From Candidatus Saccharimonadota bacterium (GTDB lineage Bacteria; Patescibacteriota; Saccharimonadia; Saccharimonadales; UBA4665): a stretch of DNA of 64,000 bases. The notes below the pieces were generated by a model. That model was not told the origin of the DNA, made no database searches, and saw only the letters and a list, made by a program, of their open reading frames with translations. The position numbers and the translations under genes were made by a program. Each line of letters begins with the position of its first letter. Position 1 is the first letter of the stretch. Below are positions 25,585 through 34,048 of the stretch, in pieces. The stretch is from assembly GCA_003153395.1 (NCBI GenBank), contig PLYP01000009.1, positions 1 to 64,000 on the forward strand, written 5' to 3'.

Positions 25585-26880
25585 CTATATTTCTTTTCGT
25601 CCCGCTAGATAAGGCTGCAATACTTCGGGAACTTTAACGTTACCGTCTATAGTTTGAAAATTCTCTATAATTCCTATTAATGGGCGTTCAGAGAAGGCAG
25701 TAGCGTCATTAGTATGAGCCAACACAAGGCTTCCATCCGGCTTACGTACTCTGGTTTTCATTCCTTGCGCCTGAAAATCTGTTATGTAGTCAGCGGTATG
25801 CGTTTCCCTATATTTATCTTGACCTGGTAGCCATACTTCAATGTCCATGCCTCTGGCATTTGGAAATCCTATATCCGCAGTGCACTTATTTAATACTCTG
25901 TAAGGCAGCCCTAGTCGCTGCATAAGATACTCTTGTACTGCAACCATGAACAAATGCTCCTGCATAGATTCATCAGGGCTATTGAAGGATTCCATTTCAA
26001 GTTTATTAAACTGATGAAGCCTCAGAATACCCTCCATATCCTTACCATAAGTACCAGCTTCACGCCGAAAAGCGGTAGTATAGCCTACGAAACGTAGAGG
26101 CAGATCAGATTCATTAATAATTTCATTTAAATACATTGGAGCAAGTGTATGTTCAGCGCTGGCATTTAGCCATAAGTCTTCATCCTCTATCTTATAAGTC
26201 TGCTCTTCTTTATTAAGCCGTCCTGTTGCTTCATAAACTTCTTTCTTAGCTACTGCAGGTGGTAAAACGGGTATAAACGGTTTAGAACTAATCCCTAAGT
26301 TATTTTTAGTGACGATATCTCTTATTACATTTTCATCCGTCAACTGAGTTAGCGCAAACTGCCAGAGAGCAAATTCTAAAAGCACGAGATCGCCCTTTAA
26401 ATATGCGAACCTAGAAGCTGCAACTTTACTAGCCCGCTCCTTATCAATCCACCCTTTTGCTTCACCTATTTGCCAATGGTTCTTTGGTACGAAATCAAAA
26501 TTAGGCTTATTCCCCCACTCTTTAACAACTACATTATCATTCTCGCTTTTGCCTACAGGAACATCCTCCGCCGGCATATTGGGTACTTTTTTTAATAATT
26601 CAAAGTATTCCAATTCTATCGATGCTAGCTGGTGCTCTATTTTTGCTATGTTTTCCTTTATTAATCGGCCTGCCTCGATTTGTTCTTCGCTAGGCCTTTG
26701 CCCTTTAGCCGTATCAGATAACTCGTTTCTTTTTTGGCGTAGATTATCGACTTCATTTAAAAGTATCCGGCGCTCGTTATCGAAACCGAGTAACTGTGTT
26801 ACGTCTACGTCGTAACCTTTTTGCGCCGATTTTTCTTTAACTAAATCGGGATTATCTCTAATATACTGAATGTCTAGCAT
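25585..26880 (-). CDS. serS: Seryl-tRNA synthetase
   Basis: Class II synthetase charging tRNA-Ser and tRNA-Sec. N-terminal long coiled-coil arm (about 28-105), motif 2 FRREAGTYGKDMEGILRLHQF, motif 3 near FSERPLIGIIENFQ. 431 residues, full length. Motif 3 has AFSERPL where many enzymes have GLAVGRTL, a divergent but usable arginine-containing form. No Shine-Dalgarno site; perfect TATAAT 6 nt before the ATG. Confidence 0.95.
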   Translation of the reverse strand: MLDIQYIRDNPDLVKEKSAQKGYDVDVTQLLGFDNERRILLNEVDNLRQKRNELSDTAKGQRPSEEQIEAGRLIKENIAKIEHQLASIELEYFELLKKVPNMPAEDVPVGKSENDNVVVKEWGNKPNFDFVPKNHWQIGEAKGWIDKERASKVAASRFAYLKGDLVLLEFALWQFALTQLTDENVIRDIVTKNNLGISSKPFIPVLPPAVAKKEVYEATGRLNKEEQTYKIEDEDLWLNASAEHTLAPMYLNEIINESDLPLRFVGYTTAFRREAGTYGKDMEGILRLHQFNKLEMESFNSPDESMQEHLFMVAVQEYLMQRLGLPYRVLNKCTADIGFPNARGMDIEVWLPGQDKYRETHTADYITDFQAQGMKTRVRKPDGSLVLAHTNDATAFSERPLIGIIENFQTIDGNVKVPEVLQPYLAGRKEI

Positions 26881-26886
26881 AGAAAT

Positions 26887-26892
26887 ATTATA
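26887..26892 (-). promoter_or_regulatory. -10 TATAAT, leaderless start of serS
   Basis: Consensus TATAAT ends 6 nt before ATG 26880. No Shine-Dalgarno site and no strong -35. Confidence 0.6.
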
Positions 26893-26922
26893 GCCTAGTG
26901 TTAATTAAGATTTATTTAAAAT

Positions 26923-27165
26923 CTAATTATCTAAGATTGCACCAATATCTGGCGAAGAAACTAAGGTATCAAAGTCGCCTCTTCTACTAAGCTCTTTTCG
27001 GTTCAGTAAATATGTTAGTCGGACAAGCGGTAACATGCCTCGTGCTATATTTCTAACGAAAAAATCGTCAACACTTTTCTCTTTTATGTCAGTAAGCTCT
27101 ACACCAAAATGCTGCAGTTGTTCTCTTTGATCTAAAAGATGCAGTAATTCACTATTGCTTGCCAT
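26923..27165 (-). CDS. Hypothetical small protein
   Basis: Not recognised. 80 residues, soluble, predicted mostly helical: LLHLLDQREQLQHFGVEL and MLPLVRLTYLLNRKELSRRGDFDTLV. It starts 13 bp after the stop of the Fe-S nuclease gene and is probably cotranscribed with it. No Shine-Dalgarno site. Too little to assign a function. Confidence 0.5.
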   Translation of the reverse strand: MASNSELLHLLDQREQLQHFGVELTDIKEKSVDDFFVRNIARGMLPLVRLTYLLNRKELSRRGDFDTLVSSPDIGAILDN

Positions 27166-27178
27166 ATGGACTTAATCT

Positions 27179-27961
27179 TTACTTTAATCTGTTGCTTAAG
27201 GCTTTAACTGTAAGCTCAGTTCTTGCTTTTGCGTATGTACAAAAATCACAGTCTCCGCCCATTGCCGCTTTGCCTATTGATGGCATCGTATTATTTTCTA
27301 AGCATGCTTTAATTTCGTCTATGGTTTTTTCCACCCAAGAATCATTTCCAGTATATGGAATAACTTTTGTTATAAATTCTACTCGGTCATTAAATCCATC
27401 TAAATCGACTCTTCCATTGGCATAGACGAAATAACCAGTATCATTTACTTTAAAACCATTTTGCCGGAGCAGCCACTGATACACTTCCAGCTGCCGCTTA
27501 TAACTTATTTGCCAATCTGAATCTATATTAACTTCAGAGTTTTTAGAAGTGGCCTTATAATCGACAACTATTAATTCGTCGTTATTATTGACCCAAATAT
27601 CGTCCACAGCTCCAAAAATAAATAAATTAGTCGGAGCATGCAACGTCCCTATACCTGTAAAGTTTGCTCTCCATTTATCTAAATCTTTGTGAGCAAAAGG
27701 AATTGCTTTAATTTGATTATCAAGCATTAAGGGATGCGGTTCACCCTTTGTGCGGTAAGTGTCAAATTCTTTCTTAAATAGTTCATCAATAGCCTTATTG
27801 ATATTAAATGGGGGTGAGTTGGGGCGAGTAATTTTCAATCGAGCGTCAAGCCAAAAACATCTAGGGCACTGCTTATAAAGCTCGATTTTTGATCGAGAAA
27901 TTTTAAAAGGTGTCGTTTGCCCAGGAGCATAAGGCAACGATCTTGTTCTTCCATAAGCCAT
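27179..27961 (-). CDS. PD-(D/E)XK nuclease with four-cysteine Fe-S site (Cas4/AddB-like)
   Basis: RecB-family exonuclease domain, 260 residues. Catalytic motif: D120/D121 in FGAVDDIWV, then D134-Y-K136 in IVVDYKAT, and Gln157 in YKRQLEVYQWLL. Cysteines C32/C35 (YKQCPRCF) and C238/C241 (GDCDFCTY) flank the domain, the arrangement that holds a [4Fe-4S] cluster in AddB and Cas4. No CRISPR array, cas genes or helicase are near, so a stand-alone repair nuclease is likelier. Strong leaderless promoter: TGaTATAAT 8 nt before the ATG. A small helical protein follows. Confidence 0.82.
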   Translation of the reverse strand: MAYGRTRSLPYAPGQTTPFKISRSKIELYKQCPRCFWLDARLKITRPNSPPFNINKAIDELFKKEFDTYRTKGEPHPLMLDNQIKAIPFAHKDLDKWRANFTGIGTLHAPTNLFIFGAVDDIWVNNNDELIVVDYKATSKNSEVNIDSDWQISYKRQLEVYQWLLRQNGFKVNDTGYFVYANGRVDLDGFNDRVEFITKVIPYTGNDSWVEKTIDEIKACLENNTMPSIGKAAMGGDCDFCTYAKARTELTVKALSNRLK

Positions 27962-27969
27962 TACACTAC

Positions 27970-27978
27970 ATTATATCA
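27970..27978 (-). promoter_or_regulatory. Extended -10 promoter, leaderless start of the Fe-S nuclease gene
   Basis: TGaTATAAT with 8 nt to ATG 27961. No Shine-Dalgarno site. Confidence 0.7.
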
Positions 27979-27991
27979 GTTTAGAGATGCT

Positions 27992-28612
27992 CTAAAGATC
28001 ATTGATGATCTGAAGCAATTCTTTAGGGCTGTTCGCTACAGCATCCGGCTGAGTATCAATAAGGTCATCCATGCTGGCAAAGCCCCATGAAACAGCAATA
28101 GTCCGGATCCCAACAGATTTAGCCGCCTCTAAATCTCTTTTTTCATCCCCTATACTCATAGCATCATTTAGACTAATTGAGTGATCGTTTAGCAATTCTC
28201 TTATGATCGGCGCTTTTCCGAATATCTCAATACCTCCATATACTTCAACTATCTGCTCCCTTAAATGATTATGTTTGAGAAAACTTCTTATATTTCTCAA
28301 ACTATTACTGCTAACTATAAATAGTTCATGTCCTTCCGAATGTAGTTTTTTTATAACTTCACAAATGCCATCAAATGGTTTAACGTGGCCCATTGATCTA
28401 CCCATCTTTTCTCTACCTTTTAGAAACAAAGAAGGCAAACGCCACCACGGATAGTCCAGTCGCCGAGCAATACCTATAATTGATAGTCCGTATAGATCGT
28501 GTTTTTCTTGGAGACTTAGTGGCAACCTGTTAGCTTCCTTAGCGATATAGTTTATAACGTAGTCACGACTGTCTGCTATAGTCCCATCAAAATCAAAAAT
28601 TATTACTGACAT
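27992..28612 (-). CDS. HAD-family hydrolase (phosphoglycolate phosphatase-like)
   Basis: Haloacid dehalogenase-type phosphatase with C1 cap, 206 residues. Motif I FDFDGTIADS (D6/D8), motif II IVSSNS, motif IV GDEKRDLEAAKSVG. Likely acts on a small phosphorylated metabolite; substrate cannot be read from sequence. AGGA lies only 3 nt before the ATG, unusually close for a Shine-Dalgarno site. Confidence 0.85.
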   Translation of the reverse strand: MSVIIFDFDGTIADSRDYVINYIAKEANRLPLSLQEKHDLYGLSIIGIARRLDYPWWRLPSLFLKGREKMGRSMGHVKPFDGICEVIKKLHSEGHELFIVSSNSLRNIRSFLKHNHLREQIVEVYGGIEIFGKAPIIRELLNDHSISLNDAMSIGDEKRDLEAAKSVGIRTIAVSWGFASMDDLIDTQPDAVANSPKELLQIINDL

Positions 28613-28679
28613 GTGTCCTTTAATTAACTATCTATGTTAATGCTTCTATCTTAACCATTATAAGCTAAATTGAGGTACC

Positions 28680-29228
28680 ATGATAATAATGAACAACAAT
28701 CAAATGGCTACTCTAGGCGGTGGATGCTTTTGGTGTATAGAAGCAATATTTCAAAGAGTAGAAGGCGTTAATTCAGTTGTGTCAGGTTACAGTGGCGGCA
28801 ATACCGAAAATCCAACAATGGAAGAAATATACGGAGGCGATACCCATCACGCTGAAGTAATACAGTTAACTTTTGATCCGAATATCATAAGTTATAAAGA
28901 CTTATTAGAGATTTTCTTCGTAATGCACGATCCGACTACTCTAAACCGCCAAGGTAACGACATTGGAGAAGAATATAGATCAATTATTTTTTATCATAAC
29001 GACGACCAAAAGAAAGTTGCCGAAAGCTCAACCAAAAACTTTGCGGCTAAATTATGGAAAGATCCAATTGTGACCGAAGTAGTACCCTATAAAAAATTTT
29101 GGCCTGCCGAAGAAAATCAGCAAAACTTTTTCAATAATAACTCTCAGGTTGGTTACTGCCAAGTAATCATTAATCCAAAAGTTCAAAAGCTAAGACAAGA
29201 ATTCTCCAGTAAACTTAAAGCAGTTTGA
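28680..29228 (+). CDS. msrA: Peptide methionine sulfoxide reductase MsrA
   Basis: Repairs oxidised methionine (S-epimer) in proteins. Catalytic motif GGGCFWC with C16 as nucleophile and C19 beside it, then VVSGYSGG and the family block HAEVIQLTFDP. 182 residues. No MsrB partner in the window. GAGG lies 4-5 nt before the ATG at 28680. Its 3' end overlaps the convergent gene at 29215-29499 by 14 bp. Confidence 0.95.
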   Translation: MIIMNNNQMATLGGGCFWCIEAIFQRVEGVNSVVSGYSGGNTENPTMEEIYGGDTHHAEVIQLTFDPNIISYKDLLEIFFVMHDPTTLNRQGNDIGEEYRSIIFYHNDDQKKVAESSTKNFAAKLWKDPIVTEVVPYKKFWPAEENQQNFFNNNSQVGYCQVIINPKVQKLRQEFSSKLKAV

Positions 29229-29499
29229 TGATCGATAACACGGAAAAAACAAATACAACAAGGCCCAGTATTCTTCGAAAATAATTTACGCCTTTAATAA
29301 TTTCTAGAAGTGACCAAACCACTAAGGCGATATCACCAATCCACTGAAATACATCTGCTGATTTCCCGGTAACTATGAGGGACACTACAGTAGCTACAGC
29401 CCAAATAATAAGTGGTATATTCGGCATTTGCCAAATTACTATCTTTCCCTTTTTATCTTTCCATATGTTTTCCCAGATATTTTCAACCGATTTTTGCAT
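29215..29499 (-). CDS. Hypothetical small membrane protein
   Basis: 94 residues with two or three hydrophobic segments (about 28-44, 50-66 and 74-93) and an amphipathic, Trp/Lys-rich N-terminus. It is not assigned to a family, but two-to-three-helix proteins of this kind are common in CPR. TATACT lies 7 nt before the ATG, no Shine-Dalgarno site. Its end overlaps convergent msrA. Confidence 0.6.
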   Translation of the reverse strand: MQKSVENIWENIWKDKKGKIVIWQMPNIPLIIWAVATVVSLIVTGKSADVFQWIGDIALVVWSLLEIIKGVNYFRRILGLVVFVFSVLSIIKLL

Positions 29500-29506
29500 G
29501 TTAATC

Positions 29507-29512
29507 AGTATA
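29507..29512 (-). promoter_or_regulatory. -10 TATACT, leaderless start of the 29215-29499 gene
   Basis: TATACT with 7 nt to ATG 29499 and no Shine-Dalgarno site. Confidence 0.5.
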
Positions 29513-29542
29513 CTTCAAAAAAGTAATGATTAAAAATTAGGC

Positions 29543-29911
29543 TTATTCCAGATCATTAATTTGGCTATGATTAAGACCGTAGTAATGTGCAATCTCATGC
29601 CACAAGGTATGTTTAATATTATTCTTTAAGTCGTTTGCGTCTACTGATTTATAAAGTAACGGTCTTTTAAATAGAGTAATCTTATCTGGAAGTACACGCG
29701 CAGATCCTTGTCTTTGAATTAGTGGCACTCCTTCATATAGTCCTAAAAGCGTTTGATCATTTCTTAATTTAAGTTCATCCCTTTGAGCTAAAGTCGGTTC
29801 GTCTTGATATAAGATTGCTACATTTTTAATATTTTTTACATGTTCGCCAGGTAATTCTTCCAGCGCTTTATTAATAAGAATTTGAAATTCTTGATCGTCT
29901 ATTTCGAACAT
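29543..29911 (-). CDS. Minimal zincin-type metallopeptidase
   Basis: 122-residue protein of the small zincin family (PF06262-like). The complete zinc motif HEIAHYYGLNH (HExxHxxGxxH, residues 105-115) sits near the C-terminus. No signal peptide or membrane helix, so cytoplasmic. The ATG directly abuts the lysS TAA stop, so it is translated by coupling to lysS. Substrate unknown. Confidence 0.8.
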   Translation of the reverse strand: MFEIDDQEFQILINKALEELPGEHVKNIKNVAILYQDEPTLAQRDELKLRNDQTLLGLYEGVPLIQRQGSARVLPDKITLFKRPLLYKSVDANDLKNNIKHTLWHEIAHYYGLNHSQINDLE

Positions 29912-31423
29912 TTACTCAAATTTTACATTAGGGTATAAAGATTTAGTGATTTCGTCAGTATCTTTTTTAAGATGAGGAAATGGAACTCCCTCCCTTGCAC
30001 TAACACCTTCCAGTAACCAAAATACTCTTTCCGAATAGCCCCAACCACAAGCCGGGGGCATACCATATTCCAGCATCTCGATATAATCTATGTCCAGCAT
30101 CATTGCTTCGTTATCACCCTTGTCTCTCATCTCTTGCTGATGCATAAATCTGTTAAGCTGTTCAACCGGATCGTTTAGTTCGCTAAAGCCGTTACCTACT
30201 TCAGTTCCGCCAATTACGGCTTGGAATCTCTGTACAGTATCAGGCCTATCAGGATTTATCTTTGACAGTGGGCTAATAAATGTTGGGGTATTAACAAGCC
30301 ATACCGGACCAGCAATGGTTTTACGTATATTTTTCCATAACTTGTCAATTCCACGTGCTTTATTTTCTACATCTCCAACTTCTAAATTGTTATTCTTAAG
30401 TGCTTCTTTTACTTCTTCGAGGCTGCAGGTGCTAATGTCTAGGTTGTAATGTTTCTTAATAACTTCCGAGTAATCTAGGTCTTCCCACTCTTTGCTCAAG
30501 TCTACATCTAATCCATGAATCTTAAATTGTAACTTGGAGAAAGTTTGCTCTGCTACTGAGCGAAACATTGAGCTCATTAAATTCATGCCCTGCCGCCAAT
30601 TTGCGTAGGCCCAATACCATTCCATTGCCATATGTTCCGGCAAATGCTCTTCAGAATAGTTTTCATTTCTAAATCTTGGGCCAATATCATATACCTTCTC
30701 AAAACCCGCACCGAGTAAACGTTTCAACGGTAATTCATGGGATATTCGTAGGTAAAAGTCTTGATCTAGCGCGTCCATATGAGTTACGAAGGGGTTTGCA
30801 TCTGCCCCGCCAGTTGTATGCTCAAGTACGGGTGTGTTTATTTCCGTAAAACCTTCTTTATTTAGAAATTCTCGAGTTGCTTCCCAAAATTTACTTCTGC
30901 GAATAAATCGGTCTCTTACATCGAGGTTTACATTCATGTCTACATATCTACGCCTGAGACGCTCTTCCTTATTTGTAAAACCTTCTTGGGCTAGAGGCAT
31001 AGGTCTTAAAGATTTTGAAAGTAGTCTTAAGTTGCTTATTTCAATGGATATTTCACCGGTCTGAGTCTTTATCACTTTTCCATACGCTTCTATAAAATCA
31101 CCAATATCTAATAAGCTAATCTGCTCAAAACCGAGTTGGCTTTTTGGTGCATCTAGACCAGACATTTTTTCTGGTGATAAGAATAGTTGAAGTTGTCCAG
31201 TTTGATCTCTAATAACAATAAAGGCTATTTTTCCGAATTTACGGATATTAATAACTCTACCAACCACGGTTACTTCATGATTTTCTAATTCGTCAAAATT
31301 GTTTCTTATGCTGCCAAGAGTATGGCTTCGATTAGTTTGAGAAGGATAAGGGTCTATACCTAATTCTTTTAAGTCATTAAGTTTTCTAAGACGCTCATCA
31401 CGTAATTCTTTAAGTGTGGCCAT
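29912..31423 (-). CDS. lysS: Lysyl-tRNA synthetase, class II
   Basis: Charges tRNA-Lys. N-terminal OB-fold (about 52-150, EVTVVGRVINIRKFGKIAFIVIRDQTGQLQLF), motif 2 FRNENYSEEHLPEH, motif 3 in the C-terminal part (GWGYSERVFWLLEGV, a divergent version of G-x-G-x-G-x-ER). 503 residues, full length. Starts with a perfect TATAAT 7 nt before the ATG and no Shine-Dalgarno site. Cotranscribed with the zincin gene; greA lies 40 bp upstream. Confidence 0.95.
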   Translation of the reverse strand: MATLKELRDERLRKLNDLKELGIDPYPSQTNRSHTLGSIRNNFDELENHEVTVVGRVINIRKFGKIAFIVIRDQTGQLQLFLSPEKMSGLDAPKSQLGFEQISLLDIGDFIEAYGKVIKTQTGEISIEISNLRLLSKSLRPMPLAQEGFTNKEERLRRRYVDMNVNLDVRDRFIRRSKFWEATREFLNKEGFTEINTPVLEHTTGGADANPFVTHMDALDQDFYLRISHELPLKRLLGAGFEKVYDIGPRFRNENYSEEHLPEHMAMEWYWAYANWRQGMNLMSSMFRSVAEQTFSKLQFKIHGLDVDLSKEWEDLDYSEVIKKHYNLDISTCSLEEVKEALKNNNLEVGDVENKARGIDKLWKNIRKTIAGPVWLVNTPTFISPLSKINPDRPDTVQRFQAVIGGTEVGNGFSELNDPVEQLNRFMHQQEMRDKGDNEAMMLDIDYIEMLEYGMPPACGWGYSERVFWLLEGVSAREGVPFPHLKKDTDEITKSLYPNVKFE

Positions 31424-31430
31424 ATTTTAG

Positions 31431-31436
31431 ATTATA
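31431..31436 (-). promoter_or_regulatory. -10 TATAAT, leaderless start of lysS
   Basis: Consensus TATAAT with 7 nt to ATG 31423, in the 40-bp gap after greA. No Shine-Dalgarno site. Confidence 0.65.
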
Positions 31437-31463
31437 CAGTAGCGATTTTTTTGCTTATGCTTC

Positions 31464-31922
31464 TTAAGATATTTCTGTAATTTTATATGACGTTGTATCG
31501 GCAGGAGTTACAAGCTCAACTTTATCGCCAACTTTTTTACCAATTAAGGCTTGTCCTATTGGAGACTCATCAGATATTTTCCCGCTTAGCGGATCAGCTT
31601 CTACGGTTCCAACAACTTGAAACTGTTTAACGCCACTCTCATTTTTTAATTTTACTGTCGATCCTAGCTGAACTTTACTGTCACCCTTAGGCTTTTTAAT
31701 AATCTCTACGCTCTGAAGTATATTTTCAATCTCGGAAATCCTAGCTTCATTGCGGTCTTGTTCGGCACGAGCAGATTGGTATTCGGCATTTTCAGTTAAG
31801 TCACCCTGTTCTCGTGCAGTTTTTATAGCATCAGCAATACCACTTCGCTTTTCTGTTAGCGAATCTAGTTCTGTCTGAAGTTCTTCAACTCCTGCTTTTG
31901 TCAATCTGAACATTTTTTTCAT
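31464..31922 (-). CDS. greA: Transcription elongation factor GreA
   Basis: Rescues backtracked RNA polymerase by stimulating transcript cleavage. 152 residues: N-terminal coiled coil with the catalytic acidic tip (about 36-50, TAREQGDLTENAEYQSAR) and the C-terminal FKBP-like domain (KISDESPIGQALIGKKVGDKVEL). The ATG has AAGGAG at 9-nt spacing. The greA-lysS order is common in bacteria. Confidence 0.95.
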   Translation of the reverse strand: MKKMFRLTKAGVEELQTELDSLTEKRSGIADAIKTAREQGDLTENAEYQSARAEQDRNEARISEIENILQSVEIIKKPKGDSKVQLGSTVKLKNESGVKQFQVVGTVEADPLSGKISDESPIGQALIGKKVGDKVELVTPADTTSYKITEIS

Positions 31923-32001
31923 GGCATATCACTCCTTATATCACTCATGTGATTTGCTATAATTACCACCACTTAAATGTCTGGCTTTATTATATCAACG
32001 C

Positions 32002-33258
32002 TTAGCTGTTAATTCCTAGTATTTTAAATAGATTTTCTTTATCTACTAACTCAACGTTATCACTTTGCCTGGCTTTATATTCATAGCGGGACTGATTTAT
32101 TGTCTTTTCGCTAATAACGACCCTATGAGGTATTCCAAGCAGATCAGCATCGGCAAACTTCTCGCCTGCTCTTGCATCACGGTCATCATATATTACTTGA
32201 ATACCAGCCATAGTCAAGGTCTTGTACAACTCTTCGGCACTATCAATTACTTCCTTACTTAAGCCTAGATTAATTAATATAACGCTAGCCGGAGCAATAG
32301 CTTCAGGCCATACCAGCCCCTTATCATCCGCAAATACTTCCGCAATTACTCCAATTAACCTAGTTATTCCTAGGCCGTAGCTTCCCAGTACAACTGGCTT
32401 ATCGTCACCGTTCTGATCTGTAAATAAAAGCCCTAATTGTTCACTTTTAATTGTGCCAAAACTGAATATATTACCTACTTCGGATGCCTTAGTTTCTTCA
32501 AGATTATCCTTTGTTAGACCCAGATGACTTATTACCTCATCAGTGTAGACTTCCTTATTTATTGCTAGTTTTTTGTGTTTATCTAAATAAATAATATCCT
32601 CTCCCGCATCAGTAATAGTTTGGAACTCATGGCTGAACTTAGTAAAAGCTCCCCCAGAGGCGTAAGTTACATAAGTCCGATCGCCAATCCCTACACGATC
32701 ATAAACCCTAAGGTAGGCCTTGGTTACTTCATCATAGAAGTTCTGATGCTCAACATCGTCTTTTGAATAAGAATATAAATCCTTCATTACAAACTCTCTG
32801 CCGCGCATTATGCCGCTTTTAGCCCTTAGTTCGTTACGAAGCTTTGTTTGAAATTGATAAACATTCACAGGCAGATCACGATAACTTGATACAAAAGATT
32901 TCATCATATCGGTAATTGGCTCCTCATGAGACCATGCTAGACCAACTTCAGTATCGTTTTTTAGTTTGGATTTAAACCATATATCTACGGCCTCATCACT
33001 CCATCTATCGGTTTTCTGCCAAAGTTCTTGCCTCTGTAAGTTAGTCATAATTATCTCACTGGCACCAAGAGAGTTCATTTCTTCTCTTACAATCCGTTTA
33101 ACATTCTCGACAACCCGTAGGCCTAGTGGCAGATACGCGTAGACACCAGCCATTTCCTTATATATATATCCAGCTTGAATTAATAATCTAGCATTTCTAG
33201 AGGTTTCATCTGAAGAAACGTTCTTATTCGTCTTGGTAAATAGTTTTGAAAGTCTCAT
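32002..33258 (-). CDS. proS: Prolyl-tRNA synthetase, short form without editing insertion
   Basis: Class II synthetase for proline. Motif 1 GLRVVENVKRIVREEM, motif 2 KLRNELRAKSGIMRGREFVMKD, motif 3 GSYGLGITRLIGVIAE, then the anticodon-binding domain. At 418 residues it lacks the roughly 180-residue INS editing domain of E. coli-type ProRS, which would normally deacylate Ala-tRNA-Pro. No Shine-Dalgarno site at ATG 33258. It starts 22 bp after the CPBP protease gene and is probably in the rseP operon. Confidence 0.93.
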   Translation of the reverse strand: MRLSKLFTKTNKNVSSDETSRNARLLIQAGYIYKEMAGVYAYLPLGLRVVENVKRIVREEMNSLGASEIIMTNLQRQELWQKTDRWSDEAVDIWFKSKLKNDTEVGLAWSHEEPITDMMKSFVSSYRDLPVNVYQFQTKLRNELRAKSGIMRGREFVMKDLYSYSKDDVEHQNFYDEVTKAYLRVYDRVGIGDRTYVTYASGGAFTKFSHEFQTITDAGEDIIYLDKHKKLAINKEVYTDEVISHLGLTKDNLEETKASEVGNIFSFGTIKSEQLGLLFTDQNGDDKPVVLGSYGLGITRLIGVIAEVFADDKGLVWPEAIAPASVILINLGLSKEVIDSAEELYKTLTMAGIQVIYDDRDARAGEKFADADLLGIPHRVVISEKTINQSRYEYKARQSDNVELVDKENLFKILGINS

Positions 33259-33280
33259 AATTTGATATCCGAATTATACG

Positions 33281-34045
33281 CTAGGTAAGATGCAGCGCAA
33301 ACAGCGCTACAAAAGCAATACCATTTTTGAGAGCATGTAACGTCATGCTAGCCCATAATCCATTTGTCTTCTCTCTTAGATAGATGAGTATCAGGCTAAG
33401 TGCAAACGTGTCGATTGCAGCTATATAAAGAGGTCCGGCTGCTCCGCCCTCAGGTATATGACCAGCTGCAAAAAGCAAGCTCGTTACTATTACAGCCCCA
33501 CCTAGAGGCATAAACTTCTTCAGGCTAGAATAAAGTAGTCCCCTAAAAATAATCTCTTCTCCTATAGGTGGAAGTATTACGAGACTAATAAAAGTTAGAG
33601 TAAGCTGCAATAACCCATGGGGGTTATTAAATCCTATTTGCTGTTTTTCAGTAGTATTCAATCCCGGTATAAGGTAAATAGATATATTTACTGCAAGAAA
33701 ATATATTACCAAATACGCTGGTAAACCAGCCAAACCGTAAATAGGATCGATCCATTTAGGTCGTCGTAACCCAATCTTTTTAAATGCGCCCTGGTAGCCC
33801 CTTAAAAAGATGAAGATTATAGATAAAATTAGCGTCTCTGCAATAAGTACAAAAATAAATTGTGCTGCTATTGAATTACTTAGCCAATCATTTGCCTTAA
33901 ATCCACCCCACCCCCTTAATGCAGGGTAAATGGATAGCAAAACACCTGCTATAATTTGTGATCCGAATAATGCAACTACTGCAACTATTACACCAATCCA
34001 AGGATTCCAAGATACTTTTGTGTTTTTTTCTTCAGTCGTTGACAT
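33281..34045 (-). CDS. CPBP-family intramembrane metalloprotease
   Basis: Abi/CAAX-type (Rce1-like) glutamic membrane protease. 254 residues, about seven hydrophobic helices. Conserved motifs: EEIIFRGLLYS (EExxxR, about 164-174), AAGHIPEGG, and HALKNG near the end. Substrate unknown. Starts 3 nt after the rseP stop, so cotranslated with that site-2 protease. Confidence 0.85.
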   Translation of the reverse strand: MSTTEEKNTKVSWNPWIGVIVAVVALFGSQIIAGVLLSIYPALRGWGGFKANDWLSNSIAAQFIFVLIAETLILSIIFIFLRGYQGAFKKIGLRRPKWIDPIYGLAGLPAYLVIYFLAVNISIYLIPGLNTTEKQQIGFNNPHGLLQLTLTFISLVILPPIGEEIIFRGLLYSSLKKFMPLGGAVIVTSLLFAAGHIPEGGAAGPLYIAAIDTFALSLILIYLREKTNGLWASMTLHALKNGIAFVALFALHLT

Positions 34046-34048
34046 TAA

